Source of the DNA: an uncultured Bacteroidia bacterium
GTDB lineage: Bacteria > Bacteroidota > Bacteroidia > J057 > CALLMJ01
Direction: 5' to 3'
Length of the DNA: 64,000 bases
Assembly (NCBI GenBank): GCA_938005475.1
Contig: CALLNY010000022.1
Location: 1 to 64,000 of the forward strand
The notes under the pieces were generated by a model. The model was not told where the DNA came from. It searched no databases and saw only the letters and a list, made by a program, of their open reading frames with translations. The translations under genes and the position numbers were made by a program. This document shows, piece by piece, positions 17,741-26,776 of the stretch (position 1 is the first letter of the stretch; each line of letters starts with the position of its first letter).

Positions 17741-20737
17741 TCATAAACTTTCATTTGATTCTTCTATGTTATTTTCTTTAAACGCTAGATAATCTTTTTT
17801 TATACGTTCCATCAAATTAGAAGGAGCATATTTTAATAAATTTTCTACCGCAATTTGAAGTTCTTCTTTAAAAGCATGCTTTCTATGAAATTGGTAATAC
17901 CTATACCAAAGTTTGTAACTTTTATCATTTTTTACAAGAGCTTTGGAAAGCAAATCTAATTCTTTTTCTTGAAGGTTTAGTTTTTCATAGATATCAGCCA
18001 TGAGTACGACTGCATCAGACCAGTATGGATTGTGCGAAAATATTGCTTGTAAATGATTTTCTGCAGTTTTATAATCTTGTAATACAAAAGCCGTTTTGGC
18101 TTTATAATAGCGTATTTTGTCGGATGTAATTGGTATATTTTGAAACTTATCTAATTTTTTTTGATTTTTAGCATAAATATATTCGCAGATAGCGAGAATT
18201 TCAGGGTGTGTAGGATAGAAGAATAAAGCAGAATCAGCCGCTGGTAGCATTCTTTTATCTTCAAAATGAATAAAGCTTTCTAAAATTTGTATCCATGTAG
18301 CAGGTTGATTTTTAAATTTTTGTAATTCGTGTAGGAAGAATTCAGTAGATTTTAATTTATCAGCCATCGTAGCATATTGGGCACCACGCATGGCTTCAGC
18401 ATAGGTTATTCCTGAAAAATCCCACTCAACCCAATGGTCTAAATCATAAGCTTTAAAAATCAATGCGATTTCATGGCTAATTTTTTCGGTAAGTTGAGGT
18501 AAAATGACTTTCATGAAAACTAAATCATTGAGGGTGATATCATGATGCCCCGCAAGTAACTGCATGAATAATGCATTCAAACTATCAACCGAATTTTCAG
18601 CTTTTCGAAAAGGTTCTATTGCCATTTCTGGCATATAATTGAAATAGTAAAAACTTGCAAGAGAGTGCCATACCTGTTTTTGGTATTCAGGGAAATACTC
18701 AGAAATATACCTAGCCATATCTTGCCCCGCAAAAACATTGCCCTGCCATAAATAAGATAACATCTTTAAGTAAACAAAAGGTAAATATTCGTTATCAAAT
18801 TGTTTTTCAAGCTTTTTAACCATTTCCATTGCTTTTTGCGGGTCTTCGTATTGAAGTTGTATAATAGCTTGATTATAGTTCAAGGTATACAAACTGTCCT
18901 TTAGGTAATAACGCATAGGAACAAGATGAGTATCCAATGCCATGGATAGATATAGTAAATTTACCTGGTTATGAACACTTTGCGTTGAATTTGATAGTAA
19001 GCGAGCAAAAGATTTTGCCCAATCTTTTTTATCGTTAATTTTATACAAAATTGCTAAATTAGAATATACCTCCGTGAAATTGGGGTTTAGTTCTAGTGCC
19101 TTCTTCCAACAAATGACTGCTGAGTCAAGATTATTAATTTTGTAATAGAAATACCCAAGATTATTGTAAATTCTATCTGATAAATTTTTTAAGGAAAGGT
19201 AGTAATCAATAGAATTTCTAAAATTAGGTTGATAAAAGCCGATGTTAAGTTCAGCTGCATCAAAAGGGATTACCGCATAAGATGCTTTGTAGATTTGCAA
19301 GACATCCATTCTTAATTCATTATTGTTTATGTTTATACATCCATAATTATAATTTGCTTTAGGATTACCAATAGCCGCAGTGTGTGCCTTTAAATAATGA
19401 TTAGATGCTTCTTTGCGATTGTCAATAATCAATTGATAATCTGCTAATTGATTAAAATAAGAACTCATGAAAAGGTTAACACTTCTCCATTTATGGTATC
19501 CTTCCGTAAGTACCAATCCTGCAAGAACCGCCAAAAATATTGCTTTGAAAGATAAAGTATTCGGTTGATTTAAAACAAAAAATAAGTTAGTACGAAATTT
19601 AAGTAGTCTATGAAAATTAAAATACAAGTATATCAAAGTTCCTAGGGAAAAAGCGGCAAGGAAATAACTAAAAAAACGTTCAATTTGTAAGACGGTCAAA
19701 GGTTCTGCGTTAAATCCTATCCAACCAATAAATCCTAGGGTCATAATGGCTAATGCTTGATGAAGGATAATGAAAGGCAAATTCCCAGAAAAATTATCTT
19801 GGACTTCTGCATAAAATGCTTGTGAACTTAAAAAAGAAATCGATGCGGAAATCCATAAAATCAAAATTGGGCTTAGCCCTTTGGGTAAATTGAAATGAAA
19901 GTATAAATTTAAAGTCCAATATAAACCTATAAGAAAAAGTAGAATAATTGGAAAGTAAATCCATTCTACATCTTTTCGGTTTTTTGCTTCTTTTGCATTA
20001 GTAGCCCATAAGATAATCACAAAAGCTAAATCTTTTGCTGTCCAAACTAAAAAGAATATACATAAAATTGCAGAGACAGGAAAAGAATAGTAGACAAAAT
20101 GATAAATTTCTTTTTTTCCTTGAAATATGAAAACACCTGCAAAATAAATGAGAAAAAGCAATAAGAAACTGAAAAATTGTTGATACAAAGTAGTAGGATT
20201 ATCAGCGTTTTTGTAATGATATGCTAATAAAATGAAGATTAGAATAATACTAAAAGAAGCTAAACGCATGGGGTCTTGTCCTATTAAACAATAACCAGCT
20301 TGTGAGAAAATCATTGTAGATCCAAACAAAAAGTAGATAGCATAAAAAAGAAAACCTTCTATTTTACTGGAAACTGCCAGCAATAAACTCCACCCAACAG
20401 AAAAAAAAACTAAGTAAAAAACTATAGGTATAAGTCCAACTTGAATTTTATCTGCAACTAATACTTGAAAATTGTAAAAAACAGGTGCGTATAATTCAAT
20501 TGGAAAACCTTCCTGTGATTTTTTTATACTCACATTATCAATAAAATGCTCAGCAAATGAATGATACGGAATAAAAAAATCAAAACTTAAAAAGGTAGGA
20601 ATGATTGCATAAATTCCCGAAAAAAATAATACAATAAACGAAATCCAAAAAAGTTTTTTTCCGCTTTTTCCAATTCTGTTCCAAAAGTAAAAAGTACTTA
20701 AATATGGAAAACTCTTATAGGTTTTGGAATTTGACAT
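17741..20737 (-). CDS. Large polytopic membrane protein with C-terminal tetratricopeptide repeats
   Basis: About 10 hydrophobic helices then TPR 'RIYNNLGYFYYKINNLDSAVICWKKALELNPNFTEVYSNLAILY'. Confidence 0.8.
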   Translation of the reverse strand: MSNSKTYKSFPYLSTFYFWNRIGKSGKKLFWISFIVLFFSGIYAIIPTFLSFDFFIPYHSFAEHFIDNVSIKKSQEGFPIELYAPVFYNFQVLVADKIQVGLIPIVFYLVFFSVGWSLLLAVSSKIEGFLFYAIYFLFGSTMIFSQAGYCLIGQDPMRLASFSIILIFILLAYHYKNADNPTTLYQQFFSFLLLFLIYFAGVFIFQGKKEIYHFVYYSFPVSAILCIFFLVWTAKDLAFVIILWATNAKEAKNRKDVEWIYFPIILLFLIGLYWTLNLYFHFNLPKGLSPILILWISASISFLSSQAFYAEVQDNFSGNLPFIILHQALAIMTLGFIGWIGFNAEPLTVLQIERFFSYFLAAFSLGTLIYLYFNFHRLLKFRTNLFFVLNQPNTLSFKAIFLAVLAGLVLTEGYHKWRSVNLFMSSYFNQLADYQLIIDNRKEASNHYLKAHTAAIGNPKANYNYGCININNNELRMDVLQIYKASYAVIPFDAAELNIGFYQPNFRNSIDYYLSLKNLSDRIYNNLGYFYYKINNLDSAVICWKKALELNPNFTEVYSNLAILYKINDKKDWAKSFARLLSNSTQSVHNQVNLLYLSMALDTHLVPMRYYLKDSLYTLNYNQAIIQLQYEDPQKAMEMVKKLEKQFDNEYLPFVYLKMLSYLWQGNVFAGQDMARYISEYFPEYQKQVWHSLASFYYFNYMPEMAIEPFRKAENSVDSLNALFMQLLAGHHDITLNDLVFMKVILPQLTEKISHEIALIFKAYDLDHWVEWDFSGITYAEAMRGAQYATMADKLKSTEFFLHELQKFKNQPATWIQILESFIHFEDKRMLPAADSALFFYPTHPEILAICEYIYAKNQKKLDKFQNIPITSDKIRYYKAKTAFVLQDYKTAENHLQAIFSHNPYWSDAVVLMADIYEKLNLQEKELDLLSKALVKNDKSYKLWYRYYQFHRKHAFKEELQIAVENLLKYAPSNLMERIKKDYLAFKENNIEESNESL

Positions 20738-20814
20738 AAAATTTTTCGCAAAATTATAATTTTTCAGTAACTTATGGCAACCTTTTTGCGTATATTAATT
20801 AAACTATAATCAAA

Positions 20815-21144
20815 ATGAGAATGCTAATCTTTATTTTAATGCTGGCAACAGGATTTAATGCTTATGCACAACCTGTTTTTAAAGTTTCTAGTAAGCATGA
20901 AGCAGATGTCAAAGTATTTGCTGCAAATTCAAAATATGATGCTGATTTAGTAGTATTTGAAGTCAGTAGTAAATACGAAGCAGATAAAGATGGTTTATGG
21001 TTTTTTACTAATTCAAAGTATGATGCAAAAAAGAAAATCTTTTTTGTAGACTCTAAATATGAGGCAGATATTATTGTTTATTTTGCTAATTCTAAATATG
21101 ACGCAGGTTGGAGAAACCAGTCCAAAATTGGTAAATGGAAATGA
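20815..21144 (+). CDS. Small secreted repeat protein, 7(1) septoil knot / DUF6150-like
   Basis: Signal peptide (MRMLIFILMLATGFNAYAQ) and six SK(Y/H)(D/E)A repeats, with 'DGLWFF' and terminal 'SKYDAGW'. Confidence 0.7.
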   Translation: MRMLIFILMLATGFNAYAQPVFKVSSKHEADVKVFAANSKYDADLVVFEVSSKYEADKDGLWFFTNSKYDAKKKIFFVDSKYEADIIVYFANSKYDAGWRNQSKIGKWK

Positions 21145-21148
21145 ATTT

Positions 21149-21190
21149 CAATAAAAAAAGAGACTTTTTATCAAAGTCTCTTTTTTATTG
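21149..21190. terminator. Bidirectional intrinsic terminator between convergent genes
   Basis: CAATAAAAAAAGAGACTTT ... AAAGTCTCTTTTTTATTG. Confidence 0.85.
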
Positions 21191-21204
21191 AAAAGATTAA
21201 CTAC

Positions 21205-21594
21205 TTACGAACTTTTAATTATCTTAATAAATCCGTAAATCCAGCCGGGTAATAAGAATAAAAAGCAAAGTAATAAACATATCCACCATGCTTTATCCCA
21301 GTCTGTTATAAGTCCAACCCATAACCAAATAAGACCTGGCAATAAAATAGCTAAAATAATAGCAAGAGTTTTACTCATTCCTCCTACCATTTTTTTACTA
21401 AATGCTTTAAATACTAACTTGTGGTACCATTTAATTTTAGATTTTCTCAGCTTTTCTACTTTTTCTGTTTTAACAGTTTCAATTTTTGTTTGAACTTCTA
21501 CACTAGAAACAGCAGGAGTGATACCCGCAAATGCAAAATGGTTTACAAATACCATCACGAACATTACAACAATTTTACTTACTAAATTTTTCAT
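21205..21594 (-). CDS. YqaE/Pmp3 family membrane protein with N-terminal extension
   Basis: 'LAIILAILLPGLIWLWVGLITDWDKAWWICLLLCFLFLLPGWIYGFIKII'. Confidence 0.75.
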   Translation of the reverse strand: MKNLVSKIVVMFVMVFVNHFAFAGITPAVSSVEVQTKIETVKTEKVEKLRKSKIKWYHKLVFKAFSKKMVGGMSKTLAIILAILLPGLIWLWVGLITDWDKAWWICLLLCFLFLLPGWIYGFIKIIKSS

Positions 21595-21714
21595 ATGATA
21601 TTATATGGTTGAATAATTGTCTCAAAATTACAACAGTTTTTTTAAATCAAAATACAACTTTTAGTTTTTTTTTTGAAACTTTTAGTTTTAATATTACAAC
21701 ATTATTGCAAAAAA

Positions 21715-21738
21715 TAAAAAAGCAGGCATAAGCCTGCT
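21715..21738 (-). terminator. Intrinsic terminator
   Basis: AGCAGGC-ATAA-GCCTGCT, U tract on minus transcript. Confidence 0.8.
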
Positions 21739-21762
21739 ATCCGAGCCTTTACAAAAACATTA

Positions 21763-23139
21763 TTACTCCTTTATTATTTTACCTGTATAGATTTTATTTT
21801 CTATTTGTAATTTATAAGTGTAAATTCCATCAGTTAAATGCCCCAGTTCAATGGTTTGATTTAAAGGAGCTTTTAATACCAATTGCCCCTGCAAATTATA
21901 CATTTCTATATTGCCTTCTTTTACTCCGTTGATAAAAAGCTGATTCTTAACAGGATTTGGGTATAATACAGGATTATTTTGTGAATTAGCTTGATTTTTT
22001 GATTTTGTGGTAATAGTTCTTGTTGAATAGTAATAATCACTTTCTTCGTTTAATACATAATTGATACCATCATGAACGTATTTGTCCTCAGCAATTAGCA
22101 TAAAATCAAAATAATGAGATTCCATATCTATTAAATATTCTTGAGATAAAATTGATGAATAAAATGTTGTATAAAAACTACTATAAGGTAAAAGTAAATC
22201 GTTATTGTTATAATTTTGGTCATAAAAATAAATTATTTTGTAGTCTTCTTCCCAAGAATTCGTGTTATCATTCCAATAAAGGACTTCCTCCTCGTCTAAT
22301 AAACCATTAGCATCATAAGTAAACACGGTTTTGATTGTATCAACCCAAGAACCTAAAAAGTTATTTACATAGTTTTGTTCTTTTATCATAAGAATTTGCT
22401 GATTAAAATTGTAATAATAATCAAAACGATGGCTTTCTTTATAGGAACTGCTATTGTCATCAAAATCATAATAAGTTAAATAGTCAAGATCTTGATTGGC
22501 ATTATAATCGTATTCTACCTTGTAAGACTTATCAAATTGCATAGTGATAAAATTAAGTTCGTACCATTCTTCAATGGAAATCATATTATTCATGTTGTAA
22601 GTAATATCACTATACATTACTTTTAACCAAGAGCCAGAATACCAAATGTAAAGATTTTCTTCATCAATTAAATTACCAATATAATTGATTTCAAGTTTAA
22701 TATTTTTATCCCATGAAAAAGTTATATTATCATAATCGTAAACTATTATCTCTGCCAATTTGTCATCAATTGTATAAATATATTCTTCTTTTGAAACTTC
22801 TTCCCAGTCCCCAATAATGTTTGATTCGTAATAAATCATCTCGGTAACAAAACCATCTACATCGTAAATATACTCAATTTTGGTTGTATCTGATACAATA
22901 CTATCTAATGCGTAGAGAGTAGTTTGCGTTTTATAATAATCCTTACGTTGATTTTGTTGATGTTTACCATAAACTAAATTTGGTGCAACTTTTAAATACT
23001 TAGCGTATTTTGCCCTATATTTTAAAAATTTTTCATAGATGTTCTCCTTTTCAAGATTTTGTGCTTGAAGATTGGAGATTGACATGAATACAACAACACT
23101 AAAAATAAAACTAATGATTTTAAACATACTTTTTTTCAT
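21763..23139 (-). CDS. Secreted protein with T9SS type A sorting domain; YD-like repeated core
   Basis: Signal peptide; 'NNPVLYPNPVKNQLFINGVKEGNIEMYNLQGQLVLKAPLNQTIELGHLTDGIYTYKLQIENKIYTGKIIKE'. Confidence 0.85.
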   Translation of the reverse strand: MKKSMFKIISFIFSVVVFMSISNLQAQNLEKENIYEKFLKYRAKYAKYLKVAPNLVYGKHQQNQRKDYYKTQTTLYALDSIVSDTTKIEYIYDVDGFVTEMIYYESNIIGDWEEVSKEEYIYTIDDKLAEIIVYDYDNITFSWDKNIKLEINYIGNLIDEENLYIWYSGSWLKVMYSDITYNMNNMISIEEWYELNFITMQFDKSYKVEYDYNANQDLDYLTYYDFDDNSSSYKESHRFDYYYNFNQQILMIKEQNYVNNFLGSWVDTIKTVFTYDANGLLDEEEVLYWNDNTNSWEEDYKIIYFYDQNYNNNDLLLPYSSFYTTFYSSILSQEYLIDMESHYFDFMLIAEDKYVHDGINYVLNEESDYYYSTRTITTKSKNQANSQNNPVLYPNPVKNQLFINGVKEGNIEMYNLQGQLVLKAPLNQTIELGHLTDGIYTYKLQIENKIYTGKIIKE

Positions 23140-23274
23140 ATTGATTTAAATTTAATTTCACTACAAAAGTCATTATATTTTGATTAAGTTGAAGCAACTT
23201 AAAGTTGTTTTTCACAACTAAGAAATTACAATTAAGAATAATTTGATTGTAAAGTTGGATAAAAAATCTTTTTT

Positions 23275-23282
23275 TATTTTTG
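23275..23282 (+). promoter_or_regulatory. -7 box TATTTTTG only 4 nt upstream of ATG 23287 (TTG at 23255)
   Basis: TAnnTTTG match. Confidence 0.5.
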
Positions 23283-23286
23283 TAGC

Positions 23287-24315
23287 ATGATGAAATATAA
23301 AATTTTAGGAAGCAGTGGCTTGCGGGTATCCGAGATTTGTTTAGGTACCATGACCTTTGGTTTAGAATGGGGAACAGGTGCAGATTATCAAGAATCTCGA
23401 AATATATTTTTTCATTATCTTGAGAAAGGAGGTAATTTTTTTGATACGGCCAATCGTTACACAGAAGGAACTTCAGAAAGATGGCTTGGAGAATTTGTGA
23501 AAGAATCGGGGAGAAGGGAAGAACTTGTAATTGCTACAAAATATAGTTTATTTACTGAACCTAATAAGTTTAATGATGGTGGTAATCACAGAAAAAATCT
23601 TATTCAATCCTTAGAAAAGAGTTTAAAACGCTTGCAAATGGATTATGTGGATATACTTTATTTACATGCGTGGGATTTTTCGACTCCTGTTGAAGAAGTT
23701 ATGCGTTCATTGGAGTATTTGGTACAGTCAGGTAAAATTTTACATATAGCTTTTTCAGATACGCCTGCTTGGGTAGTAGCTCAAGCGCAAACTATTGCGG
23801 AATTCAGAGGTTATTCTAAACTCTGTGCTTTACAATTAGAATATTCTTTAATTACTCGCGATATTGAAAGAGAGTATTTTAAGATGTGTGAACAAATGAA
23901 TCTTCCTATTTTAGCTTGGGCTCCCTTAGCTGGCGGTGCTTTGACCGGTAAATATCTAAAACCTGATTCTAATGAACCTAAACGCCTAAAACCTGAAAGT
24001 AAAAGACTTAATTCTAAAGCTATACAAATAACCCAAAAAGTAGTAGAAGTAGCCCAAAAGATGAATATAACGCCAGCACAAGTAGCTTTAAGATGGGTTA
24101 TGCAGAAAAAAAATAATCTCGTTATCCCTATTATCGGTGCAAGGACTGTTCAACAATTACAACAATCCTTGAAGGTTCTTCATATAGAATTGACTGAAGA
24201 CGTAACACAAGAACTCGATGAAGTTTCTAAAATAGATTTAGGTTTTCCGATTGAATTTTTAGCTTCGGATAATGTAGTTAACTTACTATGGAATGGATTA
24301 CAATATAAAATGTGA
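23287..24315 (+). CDS. Aldo/keto reductase
   Basis: 'MMKYKILGSSGLRVSEICLGTMTFG...FFDTANRYTEGTSERWLGEF...DYVDILYLHAWD'. Confidence 0.95.
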   Translation: MMKYKILGSSGLRVSEICLGTMTFGLEWGTGADYQESRNIFFHYLEKGGNFFDTANRYTEGTSERWLGEFVKESGRREELVIATKYSLFTEPNKFNDGGNHRKNLIQSLEKSLKRLQMDYVDILYLHAWDFSTPVEEVMRSLEYLVQSGKILHIAFSDTPAWVVAQAQTIAEFRGYSKLCALQLEYSLITRDIEREYFKMCEQMNLPILAWAPLAGGALTGKYLKPDSNEPKRLKPESKRLNSKAIQITQKVVEVAQKMNITPAQVALRWVMQKKNNLVIPIIGARTVQQLQQSLKVLHIELTEDVTQELDEVSKIDLGFPIEFLASDNVVNLLWNGLQYKM

Positions 24316-24409
24316 GTAAAACTGTAAAAAAATCTGGTTTATAAGGTTACCTTTTCTAAAAAACATCATAAATACAACGAGCAAATAAGAGTAAGTAATT
24401 TTGAATAGG

Positions 24410-24451
24410 GAGTGCTACATTTCAAATGAAATATGGCACTCTTTTTATTTT
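24410..24451 (+). terminator. Intrinsic terminator
   Basis: GAGTGC..ATTTC-aaat-GAAAT..GCACTC followed by TTTTTATTTT. Confidence 0.75.
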
Positions 24452-24637
24452 GTCTGATAAAGTGAACAAAATCTTCATATCCACTTTAACTAATGGTTTT
24501 AAAATAAATTACACAAAAGATACTATTAGTAACAAATATTTACAGTATAAACTACTTTAAATAGACTATTTTAAAGTGAAACTCATTTTTTACCGAAAAA
24601 ATTTTTTTCTAAAACTGTGACTTCGTACCAAAACGGG

Positions 24638-24685
24638 TTCATTGAGTAGCGTTACTTAATGAAATGGCGGCTTCGCTTACTCAGA
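24638..24685 (+). repeat. Degenerate relative of the 13.3-kb REP-like element
   Basis: TTCATTGAGTAGCG...CGGCTTCGCTTACTCAGA; shares CATTGAGTAG core and inverted GAGTA/TACTC arms. Confidence 0.5.
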
Positions 24686-24766
24686 CTCTTTTCAGAAATC
24701 CCTTCTTAACATTAAAATTATAATTTCATCATAAACAATTTGTTATGTAATTGTTCTTAAATTTTA

Positions 24767-25153
24767 TTACTTGTAATCAGAAATTTCCCTATTTTCAAGT
24801 TTATTTAAACGTTTATATATCTCAAAAATAGAATGTTCGTGCTGATTAACCTTTTCAATTAAACTTTTTAAATTGATTTTATCATTATGATTTTTTTCTG
24901 ATTGGTTTTGATTGTCTTTACTAAATTTTACGTCAGTGATATTTTCTTCTTTTAATAGATTGAAAAAATCACAAGGGTCTATTTCAAGCACTTCCAGCAT
25001 CTTTAATAATTTAGTAATTCCTACATCCGTTTGTCCTCTTTCAATTTTCCCATAAGCATTGGTTGAAACATTTAATTGCAATGCCATATATTCTTGGCTA
25101 AAGCCTTTTAACAATCTTAATTTTCTTAATAAGTTACCTAAATCTGTTTTCAT
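24767..25153 (-). CDS. XRE-family helix-turn-helix transcriptional regulator
   Basis: 'LGNLLRKLRLLKGFSQEYMALQLNVSTNAYGKIERGQTDVGITKLLKMLEVLEID'; start likely ATG at 25153. Confidence 0.9.
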   Translation of the reverse strand: MKTDLGNLLRKLRLLKGFSQEYMALQLNVSTNAYGKIERGQTDVGITKLLKMLEVLEIDPCDFFNLLKEENITDVKFSKDNQNQSEKNHNDKINLKSLIEKVNQHEHSIFEIYKRLNKLENREISDYK

Positions 25154-25396
25154 GTTTACAATCTGATTTAATTTTATTATTTGTTTTTTAATTAAGACAA
25201 AAATAGCTACTTTTTGAATATCTAGTAGCACTAAATTGTTATAATTTACAACTTTTAGTTTTTTATTAAAATCTAATTTAGTGTAAGGTACAAAAATTTT
25301 AAAAAAAGCAACAAAAGTTTAATGAAAGCTATATATGAAAATGCTTAATTGTGTGATTTGTATAATCTTCATATTCTTGCGGTTTGATTAAATTGG

Positions 25397-26776
25397 TTAC
25401 TTTCCGATACAGAATTTACTAAAAATATTTCCTAAAATTTCGTCGTTAGTAATTTCTCCAGTTATTGTTCCGAGATAATAAAGAACCTGACGTAAATCTT
25501 GAGCTATGAATTCGGTTGAAATACCGTTTTTCATTCCCTCCAAAGCTTGATTTAATGCTTGATAACAATTTTCTAATGATTCGTAATGTCTTGCATTAGT
25601 GATAATGGTTCCGTCAGTTTGTGTTAGGTTAATGGTGTATTCAAATAGACAATTTTTAAGAATGTCAATGGTTTGTGGTTTTTTACAACTTATTTTAATA
25701 GCACGAGAAGATAATTTTACTAAATTTTGATTAAATTCAAAATTAGGGTTTAAATCTAGCTTATTGGCTACAAGAATTAAGTATAAATCCTTTAAAGGAA
25801 AGGATTGTAAATCTTCTAAGATTTGAGATTCGGAAGTATTAGAGCAATCAAATAAATAAATCAAAATACGAGCTTTATGAATTTTTTCGTAAGTTTTTTG
25901 TATACCAATTGTTTCAATGGTATCGGAGGTTTTTCGGATACCAGCAGTATCAATGAACTGAAATAAAATTCCATTAAGATTTAAAGTTTCTTCGATGGTA
26001 TCACGCGTAGTCCCTGCGATATCGGAGACGATGGCACGCTCCTCGTTCAATAAAAGATTTAGTAAAGAAGATTTGCCTGCGTTAGGTTGTCCAGCAATGA
26101 CGGTGGGAATACCTTGCTTAATGACGTTTCCGTAACGAAAAGAGTCTTTTAGTTCCTTTATTTTGTAATAAATTTGTAAAAGAGTATTCAGAAGTTGTTC
26201 ACGGTCAGCAAATTCAACATCTTCCTCGCTGAAATCTAGTTCTAGCTCAAGCAGACTTGCTAAATCTAATAATTGAGTACGTAGGGATTTTAGGTCTTTT
26301 GAGAATCCCCCTTTTAATTGCTTTAAAGCGAGTTCATGAGCTTTTTCGGATTGGGCATGAATCAAATCGGCTATGGCTTCGGCTTGGGTTAAATCTAATT
26401 TTCCATTTAAGAAAGCACGTAAGGTGAACTCACCAGGGTTCGCTAACCTTGCACCATATTGAATACAAGCTTCGATTACTTTCTTTAGAATCAATGGGTT
26501 ACCATGACACGAAATTTCTATGACATCCTCACCAGTGTAAGAGTGTGGAGCTTTGAACAGACTTATCACCACTTCATCTAAAACCTTTTGATTTTCATCG
26601 TAAATTTTACCAAAGTGTAAGGTATGCGAGGGTAGCAAATTTAAGTTTTTATGCGGATATAATTTTTGTACGATTTCAAAAGTTTTTTTCCCTGATAAGC
26701 GAACGATACCGATGGCAGATACTACTTCTCCTGTTGCTGTGGCTACGATGGTATCATCTAGATGGAGCATATTCAT
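25397..26776 (-). CDS. mnmE: tRNA uridine-5-carboxymethylaminomethyl(34) synthesis GTPase
   Basis: 'DDTIVATATGEVVSAIGIVRLSG', 'GQPNAGKSSLLNLLLNEERAIVSDIAGTTRDTIEE', C-terminal 'GNIFSKFCIGK'. Confidence 0.97.
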   Translation of the reverse strand: MNMLHLDDTIVATATGEVVSAIGIVRLSGKKTFEIVQKLYPHKNLNLLPSHTLHFGKIYDENQKVLDEVVISLFKAPHSYTGEDVIEISCHGNPLILKKVIEACIQYGARLANPGEFTLRAFLNGKLDLTQAEAIADLIHAQSEKAHELALKQLKGGFSKDLKSLRTQLLDLASLLELELDFSEEDVEFADREQLLNTLLQIYYKIKELKDSFRYGNVIKQGIPTVIAGQPNAGKSSLLNLLLNEERAIVSDIAGTTRDTIEETLNLNGILFQFIDTAGIRKTSDTIETIGIQKTYEKIHKARILIYLFDCSNTSESQILEDLQSFPLKDLYLILVANKLDLNPNFEFNQNLVKLSSRAIKISCKKPQTIDILKNCLFEYTINLTQTDGTIITNARHYESLENCYQALNQALEGMKNGISTEFIAQDLRQVLYYLGTITGEITNDEILGNIFSKFCIGK

